A DNA stretch of 64,000 bases from Chryseobacterium nepalense (GCF_023195755.1 NZ_CP096203.1:310001-374000), one strand, 5' to 3'; counted from the first letter of the stretch, positions 36,594-47,486 are shown. Notes: generated by a model from the letters alone, not told the origin. Translations and numbers: made by a program.

Positions 36594-39038
36594 ATGAATT
36601 TCAATACCATCAGAAATAAAGCGTTTATCGTAACGATTGTATTACTTTCGGGAAATTTCAATGCACAGTCTTACAGAAAAACAGACTCAGGCATCAACGT
36701 TACTGTAGAAAATGCAACTGTTGAAGTAAAATGGTATGGTGAAAATACGGTAAGAATCATTAAGTATCCATCTGGAAAAACATTCAGAAAAAATAGTCTT
36801 TCCGTTATTCAAAAAGAACAGAAAACCAAATTTTCGGTTTCGGAAGGTAAGAACAATATTTTAGTAACAACAAGAGATCTTCAGCTTTCTATAAACAATA
36901 CAACAGGGGAAATAACCTATCGGCTGCCATCAGGAAAAGAGCTTCTTAAAGAAGCGGGAAGCGCATTCAAACCTTTTGACGATGCCGGAAATCAGACTCT
37001 TTCTGTTTCACAGTCTTTTCAGCTTGAAAAAAATGAACCTCTTTATGGCTTGGGAATTTTACAGAACGGAAAAATGTCCCAACGGAATACAGACGTGAAA
37101 ATGATTCAAAATAACACCTGGGATTTTGTGCCGTTTTTTCAGTCTGTAAAAGGGTATGGTATTTTTTGGGACAATGCATCTCCCACGCAGTTTACCGATA
37201 CACCGGAGAAAACATTGTTCTCTTCGGAAGTAGGAGACGGGATAGATTATTATTTTATCTACGGAAAAAATGCCGACGGAGTGATTGCAGGAATGCGCAG
37301 CCTCACAGGAAATGTGCCGATGCTTCCTTTATGGACCTACGGCTACTGGCAAAGCAAAGAGCGGTATAAAAGTCAGGATGAACTGGTAGAGGTGGTAAAA
37401 AAATACCGCGATTTAAAAGTTCCTTTAGACGGAATCATCCAGGACTGGCAGTATTGGGGGAATAATTATCAGTGGAACGCAATGGGTTTCATCAGCCCCG
37501 ATTTTCCCGATGCCAAAAAAATGATACAGGATATTCACGATATGAATGCGCATCTTTCCGTTTCCATCTGGTCGTCATTCGGACCGATGACCAATCAGTA
37601 CCGTGAAATGGATAAAAAAGGGATGCTCTTCAATTTCAAAACCTGGCCTGAATCAGGAAGAGACACTTGGCCTCCGGATCTGAACTATCCTTCAGATGTC
37701 CGTGTTTACGATGCTTACAACCCTGAAGCCCGGGATATTTACTGGAAATTTTTAAATAAAGGGTTGTTCAGCCTGGGAGTAGACAGCTGGTGGATGGATT
37801 CTACGGAGCCGGACCATCTTAGCCAGAACCCCGAAGATTTAAATACCAAAACGTATCTCGGTTCCTTCCGCAAAGTGAGAAATGCCTATCCTTTGATGAC
37901 AGTAGGCGGAGTTTACGATCACCAGCGCGAAACCACAAGTGATAAAAGAGTTTTTATTCTCACAAGATCGGCTTTTGCCGGCCAGCAAAGATATGCTGCC
38001 AATACTTGGTCCGGCGATATCAATTCTTCCTGGGAATCGTTGAGAAACCAGGTTCCTGCAGGACTGAATTTCAGTCTGACAGGCAATCCGAATTTTAATT
38101 CAGATATTGGTGGGTTTTTCGGCGGGGTTTATAAAAGAAACGGAGGCCCCCAAAACAAAATGTTTCAGGAACTGTACGTTCGGTGGTTGCAGTATGGAAC
38201 TTTCACGCCCATGATGCGTTCACACGGAACCGATGTGCCGAGAGAAATTTATCAGTTTGGCCAGAAAGGTGATCCGGTTTATGATGCAATAGAGAAATTC
38301 ATCAGGTTGCGTTACAGTATATTGCCCTATATCTATTCTGTTTCTTGGGACGTTTCTAAAAATAATTCAAGTTTTCTGCGTGCTCTTTCAATGGATTTTT
38401 CGGCAGACAAAAAAACCTGGGATATCAATAACGAATATCTTTTCGGAAAGTCATTTTTAGTTGCTCCGATTCTGAATGCACAGTATACTCCTGAAAAAAT
38501 AGTAAAAACCGATGAAAATGAAGGCTGGAATAAAACTGATGCTAATAAAAAAGAAAATTCACTTTCCAATGTAGATTTCTCACAAAATAAAACGGTGAAA
38601 GTCTATCTTCCGGCAGGCGCAGAGTGGTTTGATTTCTGGACGAATGAAAAACACAACGGAGGTCATGAAATTCAGAAAACGCTTAATCTTCAGGTCATTC
38701 CTTTATATGTGAAAGCGGGAAGCATCATTCCGTTTGGTCCCGATGTACAATATGCGACTGAGAAAAAATGGGACAATCTTACCATTAAAGTTTATCCCGG
38801 AGCTAACTCGGATTTCATCTTATACGAAGATGAATTTGATAATTACAATTATGAAAAAGGAAAGTATACAGAAATTCCCTTTCACTGGAATGATAAAGCT
38901 GAAATACTTACGATTGGTGCCCGGAAAGGCGGATATCAGGGAATGATTGAGGACAGGACTTTTCATATAATTCTACCGGATGGGCGGGAGAAATCAATGA
39001 ATTATTCCGGCAAGAGCGTAAGTGTAAAATTTAAATAA
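36594..39038 (+). CDS. GH31 alpha-xylosidase-like enzyme
   Basis: The 814-aa protein has a signal peptide (about 1-24, NFNAQ), an N-terminal beta-domain (about 30-230) and a (beta/alpha)8 domain (about 230-590). Asp402 in SWWMDSTEPD is the likely nucleophile. GFFGGVYKRNGG and MMRSHGTDVPREIYQF follow, and C-terminal beta-domains close the protein. The overall pattern resembles alpha-xylosidases of the XylS/BoGH31 type and not starch-type GH31 enzymes. Alpha-xylose occurs in xyloglucan and as rare side chains of complex cereal xylans, so its presence hints that the locus target is more than simple arabinoxylan. Confidence 0.85.
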   Translation: MNFNTIRNKAFIVTIVLLSGNFNAQSYRKTDSGINVTVENATVEVKWYGENTVRIIKYPSGKTFRKNSLSVIQKEQKTKFSVSEGKNNILVTTRDLQLSINNTTGEITYRLPSGKELLKEAGSAFKPFDDAGNQTLSVSQSFQLEKNEPLYGLGILQNGKMSQRNTDVKMIQNNTWDFVPFFQSVKGYGIFWDNASPTQFTDTPEKTLFSSEVGDGIDYYFIYGKNADGVIAGMRSLTGNVPMLPLWTYGYWQSKERYKSQDELVEVVKKYRDLKVPLDGIIQDWQYWGNNYQWNAMGFISPDFPDAKKMIQDIHDMNAHLSVSIWSSFGPMTNQYREMDKKGMLFNFKTWPESGRDTWPPDLNYPSDVRVYDAYNPEARDIYWKFLNKGLFSLGVDSWWMDSTEPDHLSQNPEDLNTKTYLGSFRKVRNAYPLMTVGGVYDHQRETTSDKRVFILTRSAFAGQQRYAANTWSGDINSSWESLRNQVPAGLNFSLTGNPNFNSDIGGFFGGVYKRNGGPQNKMFQELYVRWLQYGTFTPMMRSHGTDVPREIYQFGQKGDPVYDAIEKFIRLRYSILPYIYSVSWDVSKNNSSFLRALSMDFSADKKTWDINNEYLFGKSFLVAPILNAQYTPEKIVKTDENEGWNKTDANKKENSLSNVDFSQNKTVKVYLPAGAEWFDFWTNEKHNGGHEIQKTLNLQVIPLYVKAGSIIPFGPDVQYATEKKWDNLTIKVYPGANSDFILYEDEFDNYNYEKGKYTEIPFHWNDKAEILTIGARKGGYQGMIEDRTFHIILPDGREKSMNYSGKSVSVKFK

Positions 39039-39054
39039 TCTTAAAATAATAACG

Positions 39055-40428
39055 ATGAAATATTTAGCTCTAATAACAATTTTAGGATTTTTTCAGATGT
39101 CATTCGCTCAAAATCCAATTATCCAAACCAAATTCACTGCAGATCCTGCACCGATGGTCTACAAAGACACGGTTTTTCTGTATACGAGTCACGATGAGGA
39201 TGATGCATTCGGATTTAAAATGAAAAACTGGCTGCTTTATACTTCCACAGATATGGTCAACTGGACAGACCACGGCATTGTGGCTTCCCTTAAAGATTTC
39301 AAATGGACCGATCCGGAAAACGGAGCATGGGCGCCGCAGGTAATCGAAAGAAACGGAAAATTTTATATGTATTGCCCGATGCCCGGACAAAGAGGAATCG
39401 GTGTTTTGATGGCTGATAGTCCATATGGCCCTTTCAGTGATCCCATAGGAAAACCTTTGGTTAAAAATTCAAGCGACGACATAGACCCTACGGTCCTGAT
39501 TGACGATGACGGGCAAGCTTACCTGTATTGGGGCAATCCAAACCTTTGGTATGTGAAGCTGAACGAAGATATGATTTCGGTAAATGGCGATATTGTAAAA
39601 GATCCATCTGTTGCCAAGATCAAAGGCTCTCCAGATCCTTTCCATTACCAGGAAGGACCCTGGGCGTGGAAAAGAAACGGGAAATATTATATGGCCTATG
39701 CATCTACCTGCTGTCCCGAAGGAATCGGTTATGCGATGGGAAAATCGGCAACAGGACCTTGGGAATTTAAAGGAATGATTATGGACAGCGACAAACGTTC
39801 CAGCGGAAATCATCCGGGAATCATTGATTATAAAGGTAAATCTTACGTTTTCGGATTCAATTACAATATAGGAAAACAGACGATTAGCAAACATTACGAG
39901 AGACGTTCTGTCTGCGTAAGTGAAATGAAATACAATGCTGACGGTACCATTCAGAAGCTTCCATTCTGGGATTCGGAAGGCGTGCAAAGAATTGCAACGC
40001 TTAATCCATATCAAAGAGTAGAAGCCGAAACCATCGCTTTTAGCGAAGGCCTTAAAACCGAGAAAATGACCGAATGGGAAAGAAATAATCCTTATGATAC
40101 CGGTAAAAAAATCACCGATCGTATCGTTGTATCGTCGGTCAACAATGGAGATTATATCAAAGTCCAGGGCGTAGACTTTTCTAAAGGAACCCATTCTATA
40201 GAAGTGTCTGTAGCAGCATTGTACGGCGGAAAAATAGAAATTCGTACCGATGCGATCGACGGACCTATTCTGGGAACGGTAACAGTAAACGGAAAAGCCG
40301 AAGGCGATATTTTCAAAACCATAAAGACGCCGGTTAAGAATATGAAAGGCATTCATGATGTATATTTTGTTTTCATAGGAGACAGAGACCTTTTCTATTT
40401 CGACTGGTGGAAGTTTAATGAAATCTAA
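39055..40428 (+). CDS. GH43-CBM6 protein, paralog 1
   Basis: The 457-aa protein has a signal peptide (about 1-19, FAQN) and a GH43 propeller (about 20-320) with catalytic Asp30 in ADPAPMV, Asp144 in DIDPTV and Glu200 in YQEGPW. A C-terminal CBM6-like domain (about 325-457: RVEAETIAFSEG ... [21 protein letters not shown]) follows. The architecture matches GH43_29-type arabinofuranosidases/xylosidases. It lacks an insertion present in paralog 2, and the spacing around the acid residue is shorter. It lies 16 bp after the GH31 gene and 9 bp before GH27. Confidence 0.88.
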   Translation: MKYLALITILGFFQMSFAQNPIIQTKFTADPAPMVYKDTVFLYTSHDEDDAFGFKMKNWLLYTSTDMVNWTDHGIVASLKDFKWTDPENGAWAPQVIERNGKFYMYCPMPGQRGIGVLMADSPYGPFSDPIGKPLVKNSSDDIDPTVLIDDDGQAYLYWGNPNLWYVKLNEDMISVNGDIVKDPSVAKIKGSPDPFHYQEGPWAWKRNGKYYMAYASTCCPEGIGYAMGKSATGPWEFKGMIMDSDKRSSGNHPGIIDYKGKSYVFGFNYNIGKQTISKHYERRSVCVSEMKYNADGTIQKLPFWDSEGVQRIATLNPYQRVEAETIAFSEGLKTEKMTEWERNNPYDTGKKITDRIVVSSVNNGDYIKVQGVDFSKGTHSIEVSVAALYGGKIEIRTDAIDGPILGTVTVNGKAEGDIFKTIKTPVKNMKGIHDVYFVFIGDRDLFYFDWWKFNEI

Positions 40429-40437
40429 TCTAAAATA

Positions 40438-42462
40438 ATGTTGAAGAATACAATACTCCTTACAGCGGTAACCTTTTTATTTTCTGTTAATATTTACAAA
40501 GCTCAGTCAGTAGTCTGGCTGGATAAGCTCGATCTCAGCGTTGCTACGCAGGGAAACGGAAAACCGGGCATCAATACTTCGGTGGACGGAAAAAAACTGA
40601 CGATTGCCGGAGAGACATTCGACAGGGGTTTCGGTACCCACGCCGAAAGTTCTTTATTGATAAAATTGAATGGTAAAGCCCACAAGTTTTCAGCATTAGT
40701 GGGATTAGATGATGAAATGAAAGGTCATGATCCTGCCGTGGAATTTGAAATTTACGGAGACAACAAAAAGCTTTGGTCCAGCGAAATCATGCATTTAGGA
40801 GATAAAGCAAAACCCGTTTCGGTATCATTAAAAGGAATAAAGCAGCTCGAACTTGTAGTAACGGATGGCGGAAATGGTCCTTATTACGATCACGCAGATT
40901 GGGTCAACGCAAAATTCGAAACCAACGGAATTGCTACTTTGGAAACATTCAATCCGATTGCTTCGGAACCATATATTTTAACTCCAAAACCTGCAGCAAC
41001 GCCCCGTATCAACTCAGCAGGCGTTTATGGTGTTCGTCCCGGTTCGCCTTTCCTTTTCAGAATTGCAGCAACAGGGGAACGGCCAATGATTTTCTCTGCA
41101 AAAAAGCTTCCCGAAGGATTAAAGCTGGATCCCGAAACGGGAATTATTACCGGAAAAATAGATTCGAAAGGAACGTATGAAGTAGAATTATCTGCAAAAA
41201 ATGCAAAAGGTTCAGCCTCAAAAAAATTAAGAATAGAAGCAGGGGACAGAATTGCACTTACCCCAACGATGGGCTGGAACAGCTGGAACTGTTTCGGACA
41301 CGAAGTTTCTGCCGACAAAGTGAAACGTGCTGCCGATGCTTTGGTTAAAACAGGATTGGTAAACCACGGCTGGAATTACATCAATATCGATGATTCGTGG
41401 CAATTTAACAGAGACGGAAAAGACCCTTTGTTTCAAGGAAAGATGCGCGATGAAAACGGTTATATTTTCACCAACTCCAAATTTCCGGATATGAAAAATC
41501 TGGGTGATTATATTCACGGAAACGGACTGAAAATGGGAATTTATTCCTCTCCCGGACCATGGACCTGCGGAGGATGCGCGGGAAGCTATGGCTACGAAAA
41601 GCAGGATGCCGAAAGCTATGCAAAATGGGGCGTCGACTACCTGAAATACGACTGGTGCAGCTACGGCGGTGTCATTGACGGGTTACCGGGTAATGATGCC
41701 AATAAAGTTCCTTCTCTTGCTTTTCAGGGTGGCGGTGATCCTGAGACAGGCGTAAGACCTTTCCTGCTGATGGGAAACATGTTGAAACAGCAGCCTAGAG
41801 ATATCGTATACAATCTTTGCCAATACGGAATGGGTGATGTCTGGAAATGGGGTGAAGAAGTTCATGCTCAATCATGGCGTACTACCAACGATATAACGGA
41901 CACCTGGGCAAGCGTAAAAAATATTGCATTGGCTCAGGAGAAAGCTGCTTCTTACGCAAAACCGGGCAACTGGAACGATCCCGATATGCTGGTGGTGGGT
42001 GTAGTGGGTTGGGGTAATCCGCACCAGAGCCGTTTAAAACCGGACGAACAATACCTCCACATCAGCCTTTGGAGTATTTTTTCGGCACCATTGCTGATTG
42101 GCTGCGATCTCGAAAAACTGGATGATTTTACCTTAAACCTTCTGACAAACGATGAGGTGATTGCCGTTAATCAGGATGCTTTGGGAAAACAGGGTGTTTG
42201 CTTACATACCATCGGCGAACTCAGAATTTATGTAAAAGAACTGGAAGACGGAGGAAAGGCTGTCGCTTTCGCCAATTTCGGAAGGGAAAAAGTAAAATTG
42301 CCATATAAAGATTTCAAAAAATTAGGAATTTCAGGAACTCAGACTGTTAGAGATCTCTGGAGACAGAAAAACATCGCAGACATCAATACCGATAAAGAAA
42401 GCCTTTCATTGGATATTCCCGCGCACGGCGTTGCGTACTATAGATTTATTCCAACAAAATAA
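40438..42462 (+). CDS. NPCBM-GH27 alpha-galactosidase-like enzyme
   Basis: The 674-aa protein has a signal peptide (about 1-22). An NPCBM-type sugar-binding domain (about 23-165; FDRGFGTHAESSLLI) and an Ig-like domain (about 180-270; LPEGLKLDPETGIITGK) precede the GH27 barrel (about 275-670; TPTMGWNSWNCFG). The nucleophile is Asp405 in LKYDWCSYGG and the acid/base Asp516 in WNDPDMLVVG. GH27 covers alpha-galactosidases and beta-L-arabinopyranosidases, both useful on decorated arabinoxylans. It is wedged between two paralogous GH43-CBM6 genes with gaps of only 8-9 bp, so it belongs to the same transcript. Confidence 0.9.
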   Translation: MLKNTILLTAVTFLFSVNIYKAQSVVWLDKLDLSVATQGNGKPGINTSVDGKKLTIAGETFDRGFGTHAESSLLIKLNGKAHKFSALVGLDDEMKGHDPAVEFEIYGDNKKLWSSEIMHLGDKAKPVSVSLKGIKQLELVVTDGGNGPYYDHADWVNAKFETNGIATLETFNPIASEPYILTPKPAATPRINSAGVYGVRPGSPFLFRIAATGERPMIFSAKKLPEGLKLDPETGIITGKIDSKGTYEVELSAKNAKGSASKKLRIEAGDRIALTPTMGWNSWNCFGHEVSADKVKRAADALVKTGLVNHGWNYINIDDSWQFNRDGKDPLFQGKMRDENGYIFTNSKFPDMKNLGDYIHGNGLKMGIYSSPGPWTCGGCAGSYGYEKQDAESYAKWGVDYLKYDWCSYGGVIDGLPGNDANKVPSLAFQGGGDPETGVRPFLLMGNMLKQQPRDIVYNLCQYGMGDVWKWGEEVHAQSWRTTNDITDTWASVKNIALAQEKAASYAKPGNWNDPDMLVVGVVGWGNPHQSRLKPDEQYLHISLWSIFSAPLLIGCDLEKLDDFTLNLLTNDEVIAVNQDALGKQGVCLHTIGELRIYVKELEDGGKAVAFANFGREKVKLPYKDFKKLGISGTQTVRDLWRQKNIADINTDKESLSLDIPAHGVAYYRFIPTK

Positions 42463-42470
42463 TAATAACT

Positions 42471-43877
42471 ATGATTCATCGAAATTTAAAATATATTACA
42501 TTACCTTTTCTGTTGGCAACCACTGCTATTTTTGCTCAGAACCCGGTTATTCAGACGCATTTTACACCCGATCCGGCACCAATGGTGTATAAAAACAAAC
42601 TGTATGTGTACACGGGAGACGATCAGCCGGGATTTGATTTTTATACAATGACCAAATGGCGCGTTCATTCAACTGATGACATGGTAAACTGGACGGATCA
42701 TGGTGTTCCCATTTCTTTAGAATCCTTCAGCTGGGCGAGGGACAGAGCCTGGGCAGCACAATGCATCGAACGAAATGGTAAATTTTACTGGTATATCTGT
42801 GCTCAGACTGTTGATAATAATATGGCGATTGGTGTTGCTGTTTCAGATAGCCCTGTCGGTCCTTTTAAGGATGCACTCGGAAAACCACTGATTTCAACCG
42901 GAACATGGGATAATATCGATCCTACCGTTTTTATTGATGATGACGGACAGGCTTATCTCTATTGGGGAAACAGCAAATTATTTTATGCTAAACTGAATAA
43001 GGATATGATTTCTTATGCCGGGAAAATTACGGAAATTCCACAATCGGCAGAATCTTTCGGCGGATTGAGACGTCCCGGAAGAAGTGATGAGGTTTTACAA
43101 AAACAGGAAAAGTTTGATGATGTTTACGTAGAAGGTCCGTGGCTGTACAAAAGAAACAATCAATATTATATGATGTATGCAGGTATGACCGGAAAAACGG
43201 AGTGTTTATCATATGCAACCAGCGAATCACCAACCGGGCCATGGAAATATCATGGTAAAATTATGACCGATCAGCCCACAAACAGCTTTACCAATCACGG
43301 AGGAATTATCGATTTTAAAGGGAAATCCTACTTGTTTTACCATACCGGACTTTTACCAAACGGAGGAAGTTACGGACGCTCTACTGCTGTTGAAGAATTT
43401 AAATACAATGCCGATGGAAGTATTCCAAAAATAAAAATGACTAGGGAAGGAGTAACCCCTGTCGGAACATTAGATCCTTACAAAAGAAATGAGGCGGAAA
43501 CCATGGCCTGGTCGGAAAAATGCAGCACTTCAGAAAATAAAAAAACCGGAGTTTTCGTTTCCGATACCAGAGTTGGCGGATTTATAAAAGTCCGTGCAGT
43601 GGATTTCGGAACTGGCGCTACAGAATTTTCAGCTTCAGTAGCTGCAGGCGTGGACGGCGGAATTTTAGAAGTTCATCTGGATGATGTAAAAGGGCCTAAG
43701 ATTGCCGCGGTTGATATTCCAAGAACCGGTGGCTGGGAAGACTTTAAAACAATATCATCAAAAATTTCAGAAAAAGTTTCCGGTGTTCATGATGTCTATT
43801 TTGTATTCCAGGGGAAAAATATTACGGCAGGAAGAAAGCTATTTAATTTCGATTATTGGAGCTTTAAGAAAAAATAG
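42471..43877 (+). CDS. GH43-CBM6 protein, paralog 2
   Basis: The 468-aa protein has a signal peptide (about 1-22, IFAQN). The propeller has Asp34 in PDPAPMV, Asp150 in NIDPTV and Glu221 in YVEGPW. The insertion before the acid residue (ESFGGLRRPGRSDEV) is longer than in paralog 1. The C-terminal CBM6-like domain begins at about NEAETMAWSEKC and ends LFNFDYWSFKKK. It is closest in layout to paralog 3. Likely activity is alpha-L-arabinofuranosidase or beta-xylosidase. It follows GH27 by 8 bp and is followed by a palindromic intergenic element. Confidence 0.88.
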   Translation: MIHRNLKYITLPFLLATTAIFAQNPVIQTHFTPDPAPMVYKNKLYVYTGDDQPGFDFYTMTKWRVHSTDDMVNWTDHGVPISLESFSWARDRAWAAQCIERNGKFYWYICAQTVDNNMAIGVAVSDSPVGPFKDALGKPLISTGTWDNIDPTVFIDDDGQAYLYWGNSKLFYAKLNKDMISYAGKITEIPQSAESFGGLRRPGRSDEVLQKQEKFDDVYVEGPWLYKRNNQYYMMYAGMTGKTECLSYATSESPTGPWKYHGKIMTDQPTNSFTNHGGIIDFKGKSYLFYHTGLLPNGGSYGRSTAVEEFKYNADGSIPKIKMTREGVTPVGTLDPYKRNEAETMAWSEKCSTSENKKTGVFVSDTRVGGFIKVRAVDFGTGATEFSASVAAGVDGGILEVHLDDVKGPKIAAVDIPRTGGWEDFKTISSKISEKVSGVHDVYFVFQGKNITAGRKLFNFDYWSFKKK

Positions 43878-43884
43878 AGCGCTA

Positions 43885-43999
43885 CCACAAAGTATCAATA
43901 ACGAATATGAAATTTTCAAACATAAAAAATCTTGTGATCTGAAATATGCGCAAAGTTGGAACTAAAACCTAATGTGTTCATGTGCAAAAAACTTTGTGG
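43885..43999. repeat. Palindromic intergenic element with CCACAAAGT ends
   Basis: CCACAAAGT (43885-43893) and its reverse complement ACTTTGTGG (43991-43999) bound about 97 bases of AT-rich sequence between two GH43-CBM6 genes. The same kind of CCACAAA ends bounds the element at 57792-57952. No ORF is inside. It may be a small non-autonomous element or a long mRNA hairpin. Confidence 0.4.
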
Positions 44000-44081
44000 A
44001 TAGACTTTGTAAAATTTTAGATAGATATAAAAGATAAGTTCATTCTTAAATGATGTCTGAACAACAGCTACAAATAAAAAT

Positions 44082-45455
44082 ATGAAAAATACGATACAAT
44101 CTATATTGGGTTTGTTTTTAATGATTTCAGGAGCAGTTTCTGCCCAGAATCCTATCATACAGACCAACTACACCGCAGATCCGGCTCCTATGGTTTACAA
44201 TGGAAGGCTCTATGTTTATACCACACATGATGAAGACGATTCAACATGGTTTACCATGAACGACTGGAAGGTTTATTCCACCAATGATATGGTAAACTGG
44301 ACCGACCACGGAACCATTCTTTCATATAACGATTTTGAATGGGCAAAACGAGATGCATGGGCTGCTCAGTGCGTGGAAAGGAACGGCAAATTCTTTATGT
44401 ATGTTCCGATGTGGTCTAAAACCAACAATAAAGGAGCGATTGGTGTTGCCGTTGGCGACAGTCCGTTCGGGCCGTTTCATGATCCGTTGGGAAAACCGCT
44501 GGTGCAGAGCGAATGGGGTGATATTGATCCCACCGTTTTCGTTGATGATGACGGTCAAGCCTATATGTATTGGGGAAATCCGAAACTGAAATATGTTAAA
44601 TTGAATGAGGATATGATTTCTTATTCCGGAAATATTATTGAAGTACCCATGACCGAAGAATCATTCGGAAAAAGAGACGGAAAACCTAATCCTGAAAGAC
44701 CGTCAAAATATGAGGAAGGGCCTTGGCTGTATAAAAAGAAAAATTTATATTACCTTTTCTGGCCGGGTGGTCCGCTTCCCGAATTCATAGGATATTCTAC
44801 AAGTAAAAATCCGCAGGGACCATGGAAATACGGTGGAGTTATTATGCCTGCCGAAGGAAAATCATTTACCAACCATCCCGGAGTCATAGATTTTAAAGGA
44901 AAAACATATTTCTTCTATCATAATGGTGCTTTGCCGGGCGGGAGCGGATTTACACGTTCTGTCAGCGTTCAGGAACTGGAATTCAACAAAGATGGTTCTA
45001 TTTCACCATTTACAATGACTAATGGAATTACCAAAGCCACCGCAACAGTAAATCCTTACAGCTTTAATCAGGCGGAAACCATCGCATGGTCGGAAAATGT
45101 AAAGTCGTATCAGAACAAAGAAGCCGGTGTTTTTATTAAAGCCAAAAAAAGCGGTGCTTACACCAGTGTGAAAAATGTGGATTTTGGAAAAAATGGTGCC
45201 AAAGTATTTTCCGCAAGAGTAGGAACCACACACAACAGCGAGGTAACGATGGATGTTCATCTGGACAGTGTTACCGGACCGGTAGTAGCCACGATAAAAG
45301 TTCCCTTGACCGGCGGGGATGACCGTTGGGAAACCGTGAAAACAGAATTAAAAGAAAAAATGACCGGTATTCACGATGTATATTTTGTATTTAACGGAAA
45401 AGCAGCAAAGGATGTTATGTTTTTCGATTACTGGACTTTTCTTGAAAATAAATGA
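44082..45455 (+). CDS. GH43-CBM6 protein, paralog 3
   Basis: The 457-aa protein has a signal peptide (about 1-22, VSAQN). The catalytic residues are Asp33 in ADPAPMV, Asp149 in [12 protein letters not shown] and Glu212 in YEEGPW. The C-terminal CBM6-like domain starts at about [12 protein letters not shown]. Sequence and architecture mark it as a paralog of the proteins encoded at 39055 and 42471, so this locus has expanded one enzyme type three times. The GH97 gene overlaps its stop codon by 4 bases (ATGA), so the two are translationally coupled. Confidence 0.88.
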   Translation: MKNTIQSILGLFLMISGAVSAQNPIIQTNYTADPAPMVYNGRLYVYTTHDEDDSTWFTMNDWKVYSTNDMVNWTDHGTILSYNDFEWAKRDAWAAQCVERNGKFFMYVPMWSKTNNKGAIGVAVGDSPFGPFHDPLGKPLVQSEWGDIDPTVFVDDDGQAYMYWGNPKLKYVKLNEDMISYSGNIIEVPMTEESFGKRDGKPNPERPSKYEEGPWLYKKKNLYYLFWPGGPLPEFIGYSTSKNPQGPWKYGGVIMPAEGKSFTNHPGVIDFKGKTYFFYHNGALPGGSGFTRSVSVQELEFNKDGSISPFTMTNGITKATATVNPYSFNQAETIAWSENVKSYQNKEAGVFIKAKKSGAYTSVKNVDFGKNGAKVFSARVGTTHNSEVTMDVHLDSVTGPVVATIKVPLTGGDDRWETVKTELKEKMTGIHDVYFVFNGKAAKDVMFFDYWTFLENK

Positions 45456-47401
45456 TTATGATTAAAATAATATCTTACGTATCACTACTATTATGCCTGT
45501 TGAGCGGAATTTCAGTTTTTGCCCAGGTTGCAGAGGCTATCAGTCCCGATGGGAAACTGAAGCTGAATGTCTTTTCAGAAAATGGAAAAGCTCTGTACAA
45601 TATATCGTATCAGGAAAAAGTTATGCTGGAGAAATCTCCGCTGGGTTTAATCACCAATGAATCTGATTTTTCTCAAAATTTAAAATTCACCGACAGTAAA
45701 AAAGATCAGGTTTCAAAAACGTATACCAACGAAAAAATTAAAAAATCACACGTCGATTATAAAGCCAATACATTAACCGTTAATTTCACCAATGCAGATC
45801 AGTTCGGCATCAGTATTGAATTTCAGGTAAGCAATAATAATATCGCATTCCGATATCATCTTTTACCGATGAAAGACCGTCTGAGCACAGTTGTACAATC
45901 AGAAATTACCGGTTACCGGTTTCCCGTTCAGACCACTACCTTTCTTTCTCCCATGATGAAGCCGATGACCGGGTTTGCCCGTACGGCGCCAAGCTATGAG
46001 AGCGGCTATAAAGCAGATGCGGAACTCGGAGCCAAAGCTGATTACGGATATGTTTTTCCAGGATTGTTTCACCTCGGAAATAACGGCTGGATATTGCTTT
46101 CGGAAACAGGAGTGAACAGTTTATACTGTGCCTCTCATCTGGAAACGACTTCTGAAAAGAGTCTGTACAAAGTTGCTTATCCGGACATGGCTGAAAACAA
46201 CGGATTCGGAAGTACGGGGGCAGCAATTTCCCTGCCCGGATCAACACCATGGAGAACCATTACCGTTGGTGCATCTTTACAACCGATTGTAGAAACTACG
46301 GTTCCGTTTGATGTAGTGGAACCGATGTATGAACCCTCCCGGAAATATCAGTTCGGAAAATCTACCTGGAGCTGGATTCTCTGGCAGGATAACAGTATGA
46401 ATTATGATGATCAGGTGAAATTCATTGATCTCGCTGCTGAATTAAACTTCCAATATATCCTTATGGATGCGCTTTGGGACAAAAACATTGGCAAAGACCG
46501 GATGAAGGAACTCATTCAGTATGCAAAATCCAAGAATATTGGGGTTATGCTTTGGTACAATTCCAATGGCGCGGCCAATGATGCACCAATGGGACCGAGA
46601 AATAAAATGAGTTCCTCCGTTGAACGCAAAAAAGAGATGAAATGGCTGAAGGAAGTTGGCGTAAAAGGATTAAAAGTCGATTTCTTCGGCGGCGATAAGC
46701 AGGAAACCATGCGTCTTTATGAAGATATTCTCTCGGATGCGAATGATTTTGGTTTAACGATTATTTTCCACGGAACCACTTTACCGAGAGGCTGGGAAGT
46801 CATGTACCCGAATTATGCCGGAAGCGAAGCCGTTTTAGCATCCGAAATGCTGTATTTTTCTGAAGATGTGCGTAAACAGGAAGCTTTTTTCGCTTCGTTA
46901 CATCCTTTTATCAGAAATACGGTCGGAAGCATGGAATTTGGGGGGACTTTCCTCAACAAGTTTTTAACAAAATCCAATAAGGATAAAAATAAAAGATACA
47001 CCACAGACGGTTTTCAGCTGGCAACAGCAGTATTATTCCAGAATCCTGTTCAGATGTTCGCCGTAATGCCGAATAACCTGACGGATGCCCCGAAATTCCA
47101 GCTGGATTTTATGAAAAACATTCCCACGCTTTGGGACGAAACGGTTTTCATAGATGGGTATCCCGGAAAATATTCTGTGATAGGGAGACGACATCAGGAT
47201 CAATGGTATATTGCCGGAATAAATGCAGAAAAAACGGCTAAGAAATTAAAGATCAGACTTCCGATGTTCGCAGGAAAAACAGTGAAATTAATTAATGATG
47301 ATGCTCAGGGAAATTCTTCCGAAGAAGAAGTGAAAGTAAACAAAAACGGTGATTTCACGATAGAAATCCAGCCTAATGGAGGTTTTGTTTTAAGAAATTA
47401 G
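45452..47401 (+). CDS. GH97 glycosidase (retaining type)
   Basis: The 649-aa protein has a signal peptide (about 1-24, VFAQ), an N-terminal beta-supersandwich (about 27-285; [22 protein letters not shown]) and a (beta/alpha)8 domain (about 290-560; [20 protein letters not shown]), plus a C-terminal beta-domain. [10 protein letters not shown] places an Asp (Asp410) where retaining GH97 alpha-galactosidases have their nucleophile; the inverting SusB-type glucosidases do not. Retaining GH97 enzymes include alpha-galactosidases and beta-L-arabinopyranosidases, both sensible for complex arabinoxylan. The start ATG at 45452 overlaps the preceding stop. Confidence 0.88.
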   Translation: MIMIKIISYVSLLLCLLSGISVFAQVAEAISPDGKLKLNVFSENGKALYNISYQEKVMLEKSPLGLITNESDFSQNLKFTDSKKDQVSKTYTNEKIKKSHVDYKANTLTVNFTNADQFGISIEFQVSNNNIAFRYHLLPMKDRLSTVVQSEITGYRFPVQTTTFLSPMMKPMTGFARTAPSYESGYKADAELGAKADYGYVFPGLFHLGNNGWILLSETGVNSLYCASHLETTSEKSLYKVAYPDMAENNGFGSTGAAISLPGSTPWRTITVGASLQPIVETTVPFDVVEPMYEPSRKYQFGKSTWSWILWQDNSMNYDDQVKFIDLAAELNFQYILMDALWDKNIGKDRMKELIQYAKSKNIGVMLWYNSNGAANDAPMGPRNKMSSSVERKKEMKWLKEVGVKGLKVDFFGGDKQETMRLYEDILSDANDFGLTIIFHGTTLPRGWEVMYPNYAGSEAVLASEMLYFSEDVRKQEAFFASLHPFIRNTVGSMEFGGTFLNKFLTKSNKDKNKRYTTDGFQLATAVLFQNPVQMFAVMPNNLTDAPKFQLDFMKNIPTLWDETVFIDGYPGKYSVIGRRHQDQWYIAGINAEKTAKKLKIRLPMFAGKTVKLINDDAQGNSSEEEVKVNKNGDFTIEIQPNGGFVLRN

Positions 47402-47417
47402 GTTTTGAAATCAAAGA

Positions 47418-47462
47418 GAACCCGAAGGGTTCAATATCAATAGCCGTAGGTAAAACCTATGG
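47418..47462 (+). repeat. Two-hairpin GAA-loop repeat, copy 3
   Basis: GAACCC-GAA-GGGTTC (47418-47432), spacer of 11 bases ending AATAG, then CCGTAGGT-AAA-ACCTATGG (47444-47462, one G-U pair). It lies in the GH97-GH115 gap, 16 bases after the GH97 stop and 24 bases before the GH115 start. Confidence 0.75.
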
Positions 47463-47486
47463 TTTAGCAAAAAGAAAATAAAAAAT

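Noticed and set aside
39469..40356. 295-codon open frame on the minus strand
   Set aside because: It lies wholly opposite a GH43-CBM6 gene with clear catalytic motifs; the minus-strand product has no recognisable domain and is a codon-bias shadow.
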